From: Eubacteriales bacterium
Lineage (GTDB): Bacteria; Bacillota; Clostridia; Christensenellales; CAG-138
Assembly: GCA_021372675.1 (NCBI GenBank)
Contig: JAJFTZ010000006.1
Coordinates: 1-45,373, forward strand
Direction: 5' to 3'
Length of the DNA: 45,373 nt
Position 1 is the stretch's first letter; every line of letters starts with the position of its first letter. Below, piece by piece: positions 8,964 to 16,063 of this stretch. The notes beneath the pieces are model-generated. The model was not told the origin of the DNA, did not search any database, and saw only the letters and a program-made list of their open reading frames with translations. The translations under genes and the position numbers were made by a program.

Positions 8964-9461
8964 TTATGATATTTTTTTGATGCTGTGAATGCGTAAACCG
9001 TCGATTTGCGTGTTCATGGCGGTGGCGATCGCCGCCGAAATCGCGGCGACCATAGGCCCCCTGTCCGTTGCCGGCGCGCCGACGCGCCGAATGGAGTGGA
9101 TGCGAAGCCCGGATACGTCCGTGCCCATATGCGTTGCGATGGCTGCGCTCATGGCCGCGACCATGGGCCGATGAAGCGTATCCCCGCCGGAAAGCCGGCG
9201 GATCGAGCGGATGCGAAGCCCCTCGACGCCCTCGCCCAAATACGTTGCGATCGCCGCCGAGACCGCCGCGGCGAACTGCCCGCGATTCGGAATATAGGCC
9301 GCTTGCGGCGCAGCCGCGCCCGCATCCTCCGCCGTTTCGGCTTCGGCGCTGCGCCCGGGATGCTCATATACATTTTTTGTTTTACCGGAGCGGCCGAGAT
9401 AAAAACCGATGAGAAACGCGGCCGCGATGAGAGCGACAGCCAAAACGATGTCTATGCTCAA
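8964..9461 (-). CDS. OadG/MmdD-like membrane subunit with three tandem repeats
   Basis: A 165-residue protein with one N-terminal transmembrane helix (residues 4-22), a charged and Ala/Pro linker (25-55), then three near-identical units at about 59-90, 98-127 and 135-164. Each has an alanine-rich AAxSAAIAT helix followed by GLRI(R/H)SI(R/K)(R/K). This unit resembles the C-terminal tail found once in OadG- and MmdD-type delta or gamma subunits, which help assemble the decarboxylase; three copies in a row are unusual. The start is TTG at 9461, supported by GAGGAGGGCG ten bases upstream. First gene of the carboxyltransferase operon. Confidence 0.8.
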   Translation of the reverse strand: MSIDIVLAVALIAAAFLIGFYLGRSGKTKNVYEHPGRSAEAETAEDAGAAAPQAAYIPNRGQFAAAVSAAIATYLGEGVEGLRIRSIRRLSGGDTLHRPMVAAMSAAIATHMGTDVSGLRIHSIRRVGAPATDRGPMVAAISAAIATAMNTQIDGLRIHSIKKIS

Positions 9462-9506
9462 CAGGAACGCCCTCCTCTCATAAGATTAGCTTATTATTAA
9501 GCCCTC

Positions 9507-9556
9507 ATTATAAGCAGTTTAAATAAGTAAAGGTTTGAAAGAATACATCTTTCAAA
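9507..9556 (-). promoter_or_regulatory. Promoter with 23-base perfect palindrome for the carboxyltransferase operon
   Basis: A perfect -10 TATAAT is at 9507-9512, but the position expected for the -35 (about 9530-9535) has no match to TTGACA. A perfect inverted repeat lies directly over and upstream of that position: TTTGAAAGA at 9534-9542 and its complement at 9548-9556, with a 5-base spacer. A weak -35 with an adjacent palindrome suggests a regulated promoter, possibly activated. The rest of 9462-9670 holds only the rluB terminator. Confidence 0.5.
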
Positions 9557-9621
9557 TAAACCCAATTTCCTATATTCGTGATACTTTTCATTTTTCCTGC
9601 AAGGAACCTACAAAAAAATTT

Positions 9622-9642
9622 AAAAAACGCGCTTCCGCGCGT
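9622..9642 (-). terminator. Rho-independent terminator after rluB
   Basis: A 6-base-pair stem (ACGCGC 9627-9632 with GCGCGT 9637-9642) with a GGAA loop on the minus strand, followed by a T-rich tract. It lies 29 bases after the rluB stop. Confidence 0.75.
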
Positions 9643-9670
9643 CTTGGCGGCTTCGCGCAGCTTAAGCGCC

Positions 9671-10393
9671 TCATTCCCCGCCGTTTAAGCCGCTTTCGAG
9701 GGATGCGATTTCCTCCGCACTCAAATACCGCCACTGTCCGGTTCTGAGCGCGCCGAGCTGCACGCTCCCCACGCTCACGCGCCTTAACAAAAGCGTCCTG
9801 TGCCCTACCGCGGCGAGCATGCGCCGTACCTGACGGTTGCGCCCCTCACGAATGGCGATGAAAAACGCGGTGCCGCCCTCCCGCCTCGGCGCGGCCGGTT
9901 TCAGCCGCGCGGGCGCGGTCATGCCATCCTCTAAAAGAACGCCCGTTTCGAGGGCATGCGCCTCGTCGTTCGTCAAAACGCCGTCGGCCACGGCGTAATA
10001 CGTTTTTTCGATCCCGAACTTTGGGTGCGTCAGCTTATAGGCGAGCGCACCGTCGTTCGTCATAAAAAGAAGCCCCTCGGAATCGCAGTCGAGCCGCCCC
10101 ACATGATAAAGCCGGTATGGGAGCTCTTTAAAATACTCCATTACGGTACGCCGTCCCTCGGGGTCGTTCGCGGTGCAGAACACGCCGCGCGGCTTGTTGA
10201 AAGCGATCACCACGCGCGCTTCGACGAGGGAAAGCCTTTCCCCGTCGAGAAGCACCTCGTCCTTTTCGGGGTCTACCTGCGCGCCTAAAACGGCGACCGC
10301 GCCGTTGACGCTTACCCGCCCCTCAACAATCAGCTCCTCGCACCTGCGGCGCGAGGCCACACCCGCCTCCGCCATGAACTTTTGTAAACGCAT
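9671..10393 (-). CDS. rluB: 23S rRNA pseudouridine synthase RluB-type
   Basis: A 240-residue pseudouridine synthase of the RsuA/RluB group. Residues 1-60 form an S4 RNA-binding domain (begins MRLQKFMAEAGVASRR), and the catalytic domain has GRLDCDSEGLL with the catalytic aspartate, plus the C-terminal EGRNRQVRRM motif. RluB (23S U2605) and RsuA or RluF cannot be separated with certainty here. The ATG at 10393 fits the S4 domain start; an upstream extension to 10441 runs into the preceding terminator. In Bacillus the same gene follows the dacB-spmA-spmB cluster; here it follows a D,D-carboxypeptidase directly, with no spmA or spmB between. Confidence 0.9.
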   Translation of the reverse strand: MRLQKFMAEAGVASRRRCEELIVEGRVSVNGAVAVLGAQVDPEKDEVLLDGERLSLVEARVVIAFNKPRGVFCTANDPEGRRTVMEYFKELPYRLYHVGRLDCDSEGLLFMTNDGALAYKLTHPKFGIEKTYYAVADGVLTNDEAHALETGVLLEDGMTAPARLKPAAPRREGGTAFFIAIREGRNRQVRRMLAAVGHRTLLLRRVSVGSVQLGALRTGQWRYLSAEEIASLESGLNGGE

Positions 10394-10423
10394 AAAGGTA
10401 AGCCCCCACCCTTTTGTTGTTTT

Positions 10424-10462
10424 AAAAAACGCGCGGGACATGGAAGGTTCCGTGCCCCGCGC
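10424..10462 (-). terminator. Rho-independent terminator after the active D,D-carboxypeptidase
   Basis: A long GC hairpin (arms within 10431-10462, GCGCGGG with CCCGCGC plus an inner CA-GGAA stem), followed on the minus strand by six T (10429-10424). It separates the carboxypeptidase from rluB. Confidence 0.85.
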
Positions 10463-10480
10463 GCCGCGTTCTCGTGAAAC

Positions 10481-11608
10481 CTATGCCGTCCAGCGTCCGA
10501 ACAGGTCGTTGAGATAAAAGCCGAAATCCGCCGCGTTCACGCTGTCCTTCGCCACGAGCGGGCACGCGGCGAGGAGCTTATTCCCCTCGTCGTACAGCTC
10601 GAGCGTGCCGAGCCGGTCGCCCGCGCGGACGGGCGCGCGTATGCCCTCGTCGATGACCACGCGCGACTTGAGCGCCGCCATGGCGCCTCGTTCCACAGGT
10701 ATCATTATATCCTCGTTTATCACAAGTTCCAACACGTTTTTTACGCCCGCCCCTACCCTCGCGCGCGCGATCGTATCGCCCGCAGCGACGGCCAACTTCA
10801 TTTCGTAGGCCTTAAACCCGTAATCGAGTAGGCGTATAGCGGCGTTAAACATATCCGGGCAGTCGAGCACGACGCCCACGAGCTGCATGTTATCGCGCGC
10901 CGCGGCAAACGAAAGGCATTTCCCGGCATCGCTCGTATAGCCCGTTTTCACGCCGTTGCCGCCCTCATACTGCCATAGAAGCTTGTTCTTGTTTTTGAAC
11001 GTTCTCTGCACGCTCCCCGTTTCGGTTCTGTGATAGGTGGTTGAAACGATGGTTCTGAAGCTCTCGTTCTTGAGCGCGTAGGCGGAGATCAGCGCTAGGT
11101 CGTACGCCGTGGTGTAATGCCCGCCGTCGTGGAGGCCGTTAGGCGTCACGAAGTGGGTGTCGAGCGCGCCCAGTTCCTTCGCCTTGGCGTTCATCAGCAG
11201 CGCAAATTCCTCTATACTCCCCGCCACGTGCACCGCAAGCGCGACCGCGGCGTCGTTGCCGGAAGCGAGCATCAGCCCGTAAAGCAGGTCCTCCACGCTA
11301 AGCTTTTCACCCCGCTCCAGATAGATGCTCGAGCCCTCCGTGCCGTAGGCCTCGTCCGTGACCGTAACGCTTTCCGTAAGCGCGCAGCGCTCCAGCACCA
11401 AAATGGCGGTCATCACCTTGGTGGTGCTCGCCATGGGCAGCTTCTTGTGCGCGTCGCTCGCGTAAAGCACCTTTCCCGTGCTTGCCTCGAGCAAAACGGC
11501 GGCGCCCGCCTTTACGGGCGGCTCCTCCGCAAGGGCCCCGGCGGGGAACGCGCCCCCGATAAGCAGCGCGCAAAGCGCACAAAGCGCTGTTTTTCTGATG
11601 CCCCGCAT
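10481..11608 (-). CDS. Serine-type D-Ala-D-Ala carboxypeptidase (active), DacB/DacF family
   Basis: A 375-residue penicillin-binding protein of peptidase family S11 that trims the terminal D-alanine from peptidoglycan stem peptides. A signal peptide (residues 1-27) is followed by the catalytic motifs, all intact: SxxK at S61-K64 (ASTTK), SxN at S116-N118 (SGN) and KTG at 221-223 (GVKTGYT). The C-terminal beta-rich domain (about 285-375) completes the family layout. It begins one base after the gerW/ytfJ stop, so the two are coupled. By position before rluB it resembles Bacillus dacB, a spore-cortex enzyme, but spmA and spmB are missing. Compare the inactive relative at 14824-15981. Confidence 0.93.
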   Translation of the reverse strand: MRGIRKTALCALCALLIGGAFPAGALAEEPPVKAGAAVLLEASTGKVLYASDAHKKLPMASTTKVMTAILVLERCALTESVTVTDEAYGTEGSSIYLERGEKLSVEDLLYGLMLASGNDAAVALAVHVAGSIEEFALLMNAKAKELGALDTHFVTPNGLHDGGHYTTAYDLALISAYALKNESFRTIVSTTYHRTETGSVQRTFKNKNKLLWQYEGGNGVKTGYTSDAGKCLSFAAARDNMQLVGVVLDCPDMFNAAIRLLDYGFKAYEMKLAVAAGDTIARARVGAGVKNVLELVINEDIMIPVERGAMAALKSRVVIDEGIRAPVRAGDRLGTLELYDEGNKLLAACPLVAKDSVNAADFGFYLNDLFGRWTA

Positions 11609-11609
11609 A

Positions 11610-12062
11610 TCAGTCGTTCAAATCATCCTCGTCGAAAATATCGTCGTTTTCCTCTGCCCTGCAGCAGGCGTCTCCAATCACCTTGCCCACCATGCAGATG
11701 GATTCGGGTATGATCTCGATGGCCCTGTCGATGGTGTTGGAGTACTGTGCGGGCAGCACCTTCACCTTGCCTTCGGCCACGGAGAGGAAAGCGATGGGCG
11801 TGATGCTCATGCCGGCTATGGAGGTGCCCGCAAAGGGCAGCCTGTTTTCGCCGTCCAGCTCGCTGCCGGACTTTTTGACGGGCGCGTTTGCGGCGCAGTA
11901 TTCCCCGCCGCCCGAGAGGAAGCCGAGGCTCACCTTTGAAACGGGCAAAATCACCGTTTCCTTCCCCGTGATGATGGGGTTCCCCACGATGGTGTTTACG
12001 TCCACCATCTCCTTGATCTGCTCCATGGTGCTCCGCATGATGTTTTCAATGGGATGCGACAT
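11610..12062 (-). CDS. ytfJ: GerW family sporulation protein YtfJ
   Basis: A 150-residue protein of the GerW/YtfJ family, a spore-associated family tied to germination in Bacillus. Family features are the IENIMRSTMEQIKEMVDVNTIVG start, the conserved TGKETVILPVSKVSLGF segment, and a glycine-rich stretch. The ATG at 12062 is chosen over an upstream one because it gives the usual N-terminus and has AAAGGG eight bases before it. It overlaps the end of the DUF2953 gene by 17 bases and is followed by the active carboxypeptidase gene one base after its stop. The scpA-scpB-DUF2953-ytfJ order is typical of spore-forming Firmicutes. Confidence 0.92.
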   Translation of the reverse strand: MSHPIENIMRSTMEQIKEMVDVNTIVGNPIITGKETVILPVSKVSLGFLSGGGEYCAANAPVKKSGSELDGENRLPFAGTSIAGMSITPIAFLSVAEGKVKVLPAQYSNTIDRAIEIIPESICMVGKVIGDACCRAEENDDIFDEDDLND

Positions 12063-12660
12063 TTTGTTTCCCTTTCTTATGGTTTTTTGCATGCCCTTTG
12101 GGGCTGCTCTTAAAGACAGCACTTATAATTTGCGTGGAATGAATTGTTAGTATTCCTTCCACTTTCAGCCAAAAAACAGGCGCGTTGAAATCCGGCGTCA
12201 CGGCGGCTTCCTTCCTTTTCAAACGCGGCAGCACCAGAAACAGCGCCTCAAGCAAGGCCCTGAGCGCGCCGCACACGAGCACCGTCGTATAGGCGTCCTC
12301 GGCGATCCCCACCTTGCAGCGCACAAGAAGCGCGTCGAACGAATCGGCGTTTAAAACGGCGCGCAAAAGTTTGCCCGACGCTGTTTTCGGCTTTTGCTTT
12401 TCTTTTTTCTTTTCCTTCAGACCCGGCTCCATGGCTTTATATTTTCCCCCGTTGACGGAAACCCACAGTTTTGTGCCGCCAAAGGGCATACACGCGAGAA
12501 AGCCGCGCACCCTGAACCGCAGCAGGCGGTAAAAAAACACGGCCTCCACGGAGAACGACGGACGGAAGCTGTCAACACGAAGCGCGAAGCGGAGCCGCAT
12601 CGGCACGAGAAGCCCCAGGGCGATAAAAAGGATAATTTCAAGCAAAACAAAAAGGACCAT
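12046..12660 (-). CDS. DUF2953 membrane protein (YtfI-like)
   Basis: A 204-residue protein with one N-terminal membrane helix (residues 1-22), a beta-rich region, a lysine-rich patch (about 82-95) and a second hydrophobic stretch (about 126-145). This pattern, together with its place directly before ytfJ, fits the DUF2953/YtfI family. The molecular role is unknown; the fixed link with GerW/YtfJ suggests a sporulation or germination role, which is inference. A clear AGGAGG lies just before the ATG. The gene overlaps ytfJ by 17 bases. Confidence 0.75.
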   Translation of the reverse strand: MVLFVLLEIILFIALGLLVPMRLRFALRVDSFRPSFSVEAVFFYRLLRFRVRGFLACMPFGGTKLWVSVNGGKYKAMEPGLKEKKKEKQKPKTASGKLLRAVLNADSFDALLVRCKVGIAEDAYTTVLVCGALRALLEALFLVLPRLKRKEAAVTPDFNAPVFWLKVEGILTIHSTQIISAVFKSSPKGHAKNHKKGKQNVASH

Positions 12661-12725
12661 AGCGCCTCCTTGGGCATTACAATCCTTAGGTTTTGCGGGA
12701 ATATGGAAATTTATGTTTGCGCTTT

Positions 12726-12754
12726 AGGCAAAGGGGATTGAACCCCTTGCGCCT
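12726..12754 (-). other. Hairpin at the 3' end of scpB, no T tract
   Basis: A 6-base-pair stem AAGGGG/CCCCTT (12731-12736 with 12743-12748) extended by AGGC/GCCT, starting at the scpB stop codon. The loop reads like a tRNA T-arm but no other tRNA part is present. With no T run, it is more likely an RNA-end stabiliser or a weak terminator. Nothing else is seen in 12661-12753. Confidence 0.45.
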
Positions 12755-13311
12755 TAAGCGAAATCGAGCTGCTTCTCCGCGTCCTCTTCGCCGCTTTCGA
12801 GGTAGGTTTCGTAGAGGGGCAGGTCCTTCACGGAGGCGATGCCGAACTGCCTTAAAAACGCGTCGGTGGTGCCGAAAAGCATCGGCCGCCCCACGGCGTC
12901 CTTGCGCCCAAGCTCATGGATGAGGCCAAGCTTCAATAGCTGGCTTACGGCGTATTCGCAGCGCACGCCTCGCACCGCCTCGATCTCCGCGCGGGTCACG
13001 GGCTGGCGGTAGGCGACGATGGAAAGGGTTTCGAGCATCGCCTGCGAAAACGTTTTGGTCTGCGCGGGCTGCAAAAGCTCCTCCACGTAGGCGGCATATT
13101 TTTTGTTGGAAACAAGCTGCACGGTTTCCTCCGTGCGGTAAAGCAGAATGCCGCGCTCCTCATTTTGGTACAGGCCCTGCATCGTATCGAGCAGGTGGAG
13201 CATTTCCATCTGCGTGAGATTCAGGGCCCTTTGAAGCTGCAAGATCGAAACCGGTTCGCCGGAAACGAACAGGATGCATTCTATGGCGGATATTCGCTCG
13301 TCGTAGCTCAT
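12754..13311 (-). CDS. scpB: Segregation and condensation protein B
   Basis: A 185-residue ScpB, the winged-helix dimer partner in the Smc-ScpA-ScpB condensin that compacts and separates chromosomes. The start (ISAIECILFVSGEPV) and the conserved ETLSIVAYRQPVTRAEIEAVRGV block in the second winged helix are characteristic, and the length fits. It follows scpA by 12 bases in the same transcript; the M50-protease promoter at 14780-14808 would drive both. The C-terminus is the usual acidic tail. Confidence 0.96.
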   Translation of the reverse strand: MSYDERISAIECILFVSGEPVSILQLQRALNLTQMEMLHLLDTMQGLYQNEERGILLYRTEETVQLVSNKKYAAYVEELLQPAQTKTFSQAMLETLSIVAYRQPVTRAEIEAVRGVRCEYAVSQLLKLGLIHELGRKDAVGRPMLFGTTDAFLRQFGIASVKDLPLYETYLESGEEDAEKQLDFA

Positions 13312-13323
13312 AAAGCTCAGCTC

Positions 13324-14082
13324 CTATTGTTCGTCGGCGTATTCGAGATCGTCGTCGTTTTCGATGAGGCTCCCCGCGATCAGGGTGATGGGCTCGAACG
13401 GCGCGCGCTGCTTGAGGCGTATCTCGCCATACATCAGCATTTCAAGAAGCGCCATAAAGGTGACGATGCGTTCAAGCTTGGAGGAATCCTCTTCAAACAG
13501 TTCCTCAAAACGCACGGTCCTTTTTTCAACGAGGAGCTTCCTTATTTTTACGAGCTGCCGGCGCACGGTAAAGCGGTCGGCACGCACCTGCTGCGCGAGC
13601 GCGCTTATGCTTTGCGTGGGCCTGTCGCGGTTCAGCACCGAAAGAAACGCCGCGCGAAGCTCCTCGGCCGAGCTTTCGGTGAGGATAAACTCCTGCGGGG
13701 GAAGCGCAAACTCCTCGGGGAGGCGGGTGTACACCCCCTGCGCCCTGACGCTAAGCTCCTCGAGCATGGCGCTCGCCTGCTTGAACGCGCGGTATTCGGT
13801 GAGCTGGCGGATGAGCGCGGCCTCCGGGTCTTCCTCGCCCTCCTCTTTCGGGGGCTTGGGCAAAAGCGAGCGTGACTTGATGTACACGATGTTCGCGGCC
13901 ATGGCGAGAAACTCGCTGGCCGTTTCCATGTCGAGCTCGTCAGCCTCGCGCATGAAACCGAGGTACTGCGAGGTGATTTCGGAGATGAAGATATCTTTAA
14001 TATCCACCTCCGCCTTCTCGATCAGGTGAAGCAGCAAGTCGAGCGGGCCTTCAAACTGCTTCAAATGCACCTCGTAAGCCAT
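13324..14082 (-). CDS. scpA: Segregation and condensation protein A
   Basis: A 252-residue ScpA, the kleisin that bridges the Smc heads. It begins with MAYEVHLKQFEGPLDLLLHLI, the family signature, has the IVYIKSRSLLP segment near residue 75, and ends in a C-terminal winged helix. The ATG at 14082 is preferred to an upstream start at 14112 because the latter lies inside the preceding protease gene and lacks family residues. A GGTGG ribosome site lies 7-8 bases before. It begins one base after the M50 protease stop and is followed by scpB. Confidence 0.95.
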   Translation of the reverse strand: MAYEVHLKQFEGPLDLLLHLIEKAEVDIKDIFISEITSQYLGFMREADELDMETASEFLAMAANIVYIKSRSLLPKPPKEEGEEDPEAALIRQLTEYRAFKQASAMLEELSVRAQGVYTRLPEEFALPPQEFILTESSAEELRAAFLSVLNRDRPTQSISALAQQVRADRFTVRRQLVKIRKLLVEKRTVRFEELFEEDSSKLERIVTFMALLEMLMYGEIRLKQRAPFEPITLIAGSLIENDDDLEYADEQ

Positions 14083-14083
14083 G

Positions 14084-14746
14084 TTACATCCACCCGAACA
14101 GCCCAAAGACAAGGCTGTAAAAGGCGTCGAACCCGTTCACGATCGCGATAAGGACGGTGGAGAGCACGCCGGTAAGCGCCCCCGTAAGAAGGAGGGCGAT
14201 CAAAACGAAGCTGCCGTAGCGCTCAAAATACAGGAAGAAGTTCGGGTTCACCCTGCGGATCAGCAGATTTTCGAGCACATGGTAGCCGTCGAGCGGCGGT
14301 ATGGGGATGAGGTTGAAGATGCAAAGGCCGAGGTTGATGGTAACAAACGGAAGCAGAAGGTTCAAAACGAGCTCGTTTTGAACCCTGAACACATAGGCGA
14401 CCAGCATGAAAACGCCCATCGCGACGAATGCGATGAGGAAGTTCGTGACCACGCCCGCGAGCGATACGATGATCTCGTCGCGGCGGATGTTGCGAAAGTT
14501 TCTGGGGTTAATGGGTACGGGCTTCGCCCACCCGAACCCCACCAAAAGGAGCATCAAAACGCCGAACAGGTCGAGATGGCGCAGGGGGTTGAGCGTCATG
14601 CGCCCGAGGTTGTAGGCGGTGGGGTCGCCCTTTTTGTACGCTGCGTAAGCATGCGCGAATTCGTGAAACGAAAGCGCGACCATGATCGCGGGGACGCAAT
14701 AGAGCATATCCTTCAGCCGATCTGCGCTGAACAGGTTTGAAAACAT
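14084..14746 (-). CDS. Site-2 protease family (M50) membrane metalloprotease
   Basis: A 220-residue membrane protease of the compact YwhC/YydH-like M50 type. The zinc-binding HEFAH motif is in the first membrane helix, and the second motif IPIPPLDGYHV supplies the third zinc ligand aspartate. About five to six membrane helices are visible. Its substrate is unknown. The ATG at 14746 gives the usual start; GGGAG lies about 12 bases upstream. A promoter with perfect spacing (14780-14808) precedes it, so it heads the unit with scpA and scpB, a common arrangement in Clostridia. Confidence 0.9.
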   Translation of the reverse strand: MFSNLFSADRLKDMLYCVPAIMVALSFHEFAHAYAAYKKGDPTAYNLGRMTLNPLRHLDLFGVLMLLLVGFGWAKPVPINPRNFRNIRRDEIIVSLAGVVTNFLIAFVAMGVFMLVAYVFRVQNELVLNLLLPFVTINLGLCIFNLIPIPPLDGYHVLENLLIRRVNPNFFLYFERYGSFVLIALLLTGALTGVLSTVLIAIVNGFDAFYSLVFGLFGWM

Positions 14747-14779
14747 AGTAAGCGTAATTCTCCCGTGCCGTTTTCCCTT

Positions 14780-14808
14780 ATTATACGCTGTAGGGCGGCC
14801 CCATGCAA
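14780..14808 (-). promoter_or_regulatory. Sigma-A-type promoter for M50 protease-scpA-scpB
   Basis: TTGCAT (14803-14808) and TATAAT (14780-14785) on the minus strand with a 17-base spacer. Transcription would start near 14773, about 27 bases before the protease ATG. Confidence 0.75.
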
Positions 14809-14823
14809 GCGTAGGGGCGGGCG

Positions 14824-15981
14824 TCACGCATGCAGGAAGCTTAAAAACATGAGCCGCACGAAATCGAAAAGCCCCGCCTGCGCTATGGCCTTATGCGGCA
14901 CGAGCTCCACCACCGCGAGAAGGTTGCCGTCCGGGTCGAGGTATTCGAGCGTGCCTACCACCTGATCCGCCGCAAGCGGCGCGTTGAGGGTTTCGGGCAC
15001 GTTGCGCCTTTCCTGATACTCCTCGTTCTGCTTGAGTAAAAGCACGTTATCGGCCTTCGCGGCGAGGCTCACGAACATTTCCGTGCCGCCCTTCACGCGC
15101 ACGTTTTCAACCATGAGCTCCCCCGTCCTCGAGAGCGTAACGGCCTTGAACGCGGCGAAAGCGTACTCCAGCATCGCCTGCGCCGCATTGAAGCGTACCG
15201 AAGAGTTCGCGGCGCCCGTCACCGCGCACACGTAATTGCTCCCGCCGCGCAGCACCCAAAATACGCCGCAGTAGCCCGCCGCGTCGGAGGAGCCCGTGCC
15301 CACGCCGCCGCAGCCCGAGGTGCTTTTTATGAGCCTGTTGGAGTTGACGAGCTCCGTGGATTTGCCGTTTTCGTGCACAATCTCATCCATGTAGGCGGTC
15401 GCGTAATTGCGAAACATCGCGCTCTTTACGATCTCCCCGCCCAACGTTGCAAGGTCCGAAGCGCTCAAAAGCACCCCGTCGCCCGTGATGTTCGTATAGC
15501 TTGCGTCAACGCCTAAGCCCCTGAGCCTTTCGTTGAGCCGCTCCACGAACATGTCGGCGGAGCCTGTGGCGGCCTCCGCGAGCGCGTAGATCGCGTCGCC
15601 CGCGCCGATCATCACGGCGGCCTTCATAAGCTCGCCCGCCGCGATCTTTTCGTACGGCTCCACGAACGCGGTCGGCCCCTTCACGGCGGCCGCGGCCTCG
15701 CTCACCGTGACCTCTGCGGAAGGCGCGATCGCCCCGGTGTCCGCAAGCTCGCACACAAGCAGAAGCGCGGGAAGCCGTGTGAGTCCCGCGACGTTCACCT
15801 TTTCGTCCGGCAGCTTCCCCATGATGACCTGCCCCGAGGTAGGCTCCACGATGACGGCGGTTTTCACGCCGCCCATATCGACCGGCGCGTTTTCACCGAG
15901 CGCCGCGCCCGGCGTAAAAAGGACGAGCAGCATCGCAGCCGCCAACAGGGCGGCGCATTTTTTGTAAGCATCCTTACGCAT
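14824..15981 (-). CDS. D,D-carboxypeptidase-like protein lacking all catalytic motifs (DacF position)
   Basis: A 385-residue S11-family protein with a signal peptide (1-29) and the same two-domain layout as the active relative at 10481-11608. The frame is intact, but every catalytic motif is changed. SxxK has become G-L-T-R (residues 66-69), SxN has become G-A-G (126-128), and KTG has become G-T-G (228-230). It should not act on or be acylated by penicillin or D-Ala-D-Ala. It lies directly after deoB, the place of dacF in many spore formers. It may be a structural or peptidoglycan-binding protein in the spore envelope; that role is inference. Its ribosome site (GGGAGG) sits inside the stem of the hairpin at 15990-16038. 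Confidence 0.88.
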   Translation of the reverse strand: MRKDAYKKCAALLAAAMLLVLFTPGAALGENAPVDMGGVKTAVIVEPTSGQVIMGKLPDEKVNVAGLTRLPALLLVCELADTGAIAPSAEVTVSEAAAAVKGPTAFVEPYEKIAAGELMKAAVMIGAGDAIYALAEAATGSADMFVERLNERLRGLGVDASYTNITGDGVLLSASDLATLGGEIVKSAMFRNYATAYMDEIVHENGKSTELVNSNRLIKSTSGCGGVGTGSSDAAGYCGVFWVLRGGSNYVCAVTGAANSSVRFNAAQAMLEYAFAAFKAVTLSRTGELMVENVRVKGGTEMFVSLAAKADNVLLLKQNEEYQERRNVPETLNAPLAADQVVGTLEYLDPDGNLLAVVELVPHKAIAQAGLFDFVRLMFLSFLHA

Positions 15982-15983
15982 AT

Positions 15984-16038
15984 AAAAACCTCCCGCGCAT
16001 ATACCTGTTTCGTTATAGGTATATTAGCCGCGCGGGAG
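15984..16038 (-). terminator. deoB terminator whose stem also holds the next gene's ribosome site
   Basis: A hairpin with a 9-base-pair GC base (15990-15998 with 16030-16038), a 5-base bulge on one side, and an 8-base-pair upper stem (15999-16006 with 16017-16024), then five T on the minus strand (15988-15984). The GGGAGG for the ATG at 15981 forms part of the lower stem, so in read-through RNA the ribosome site would be masked. Confidence 0.8.
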
Positions 16039-16063
16039 ATTTATCATGGTTTTATGCCGGGCG

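Noticed and set aside
12726..12754. tRNA T-arm at the end of scpB
   Set aside because: GGGGTTCAATCCCC looks like a T-arm, but the bases upstream are scpB coding sequence and no acceptor, D- or anticodon arm can be drawn.
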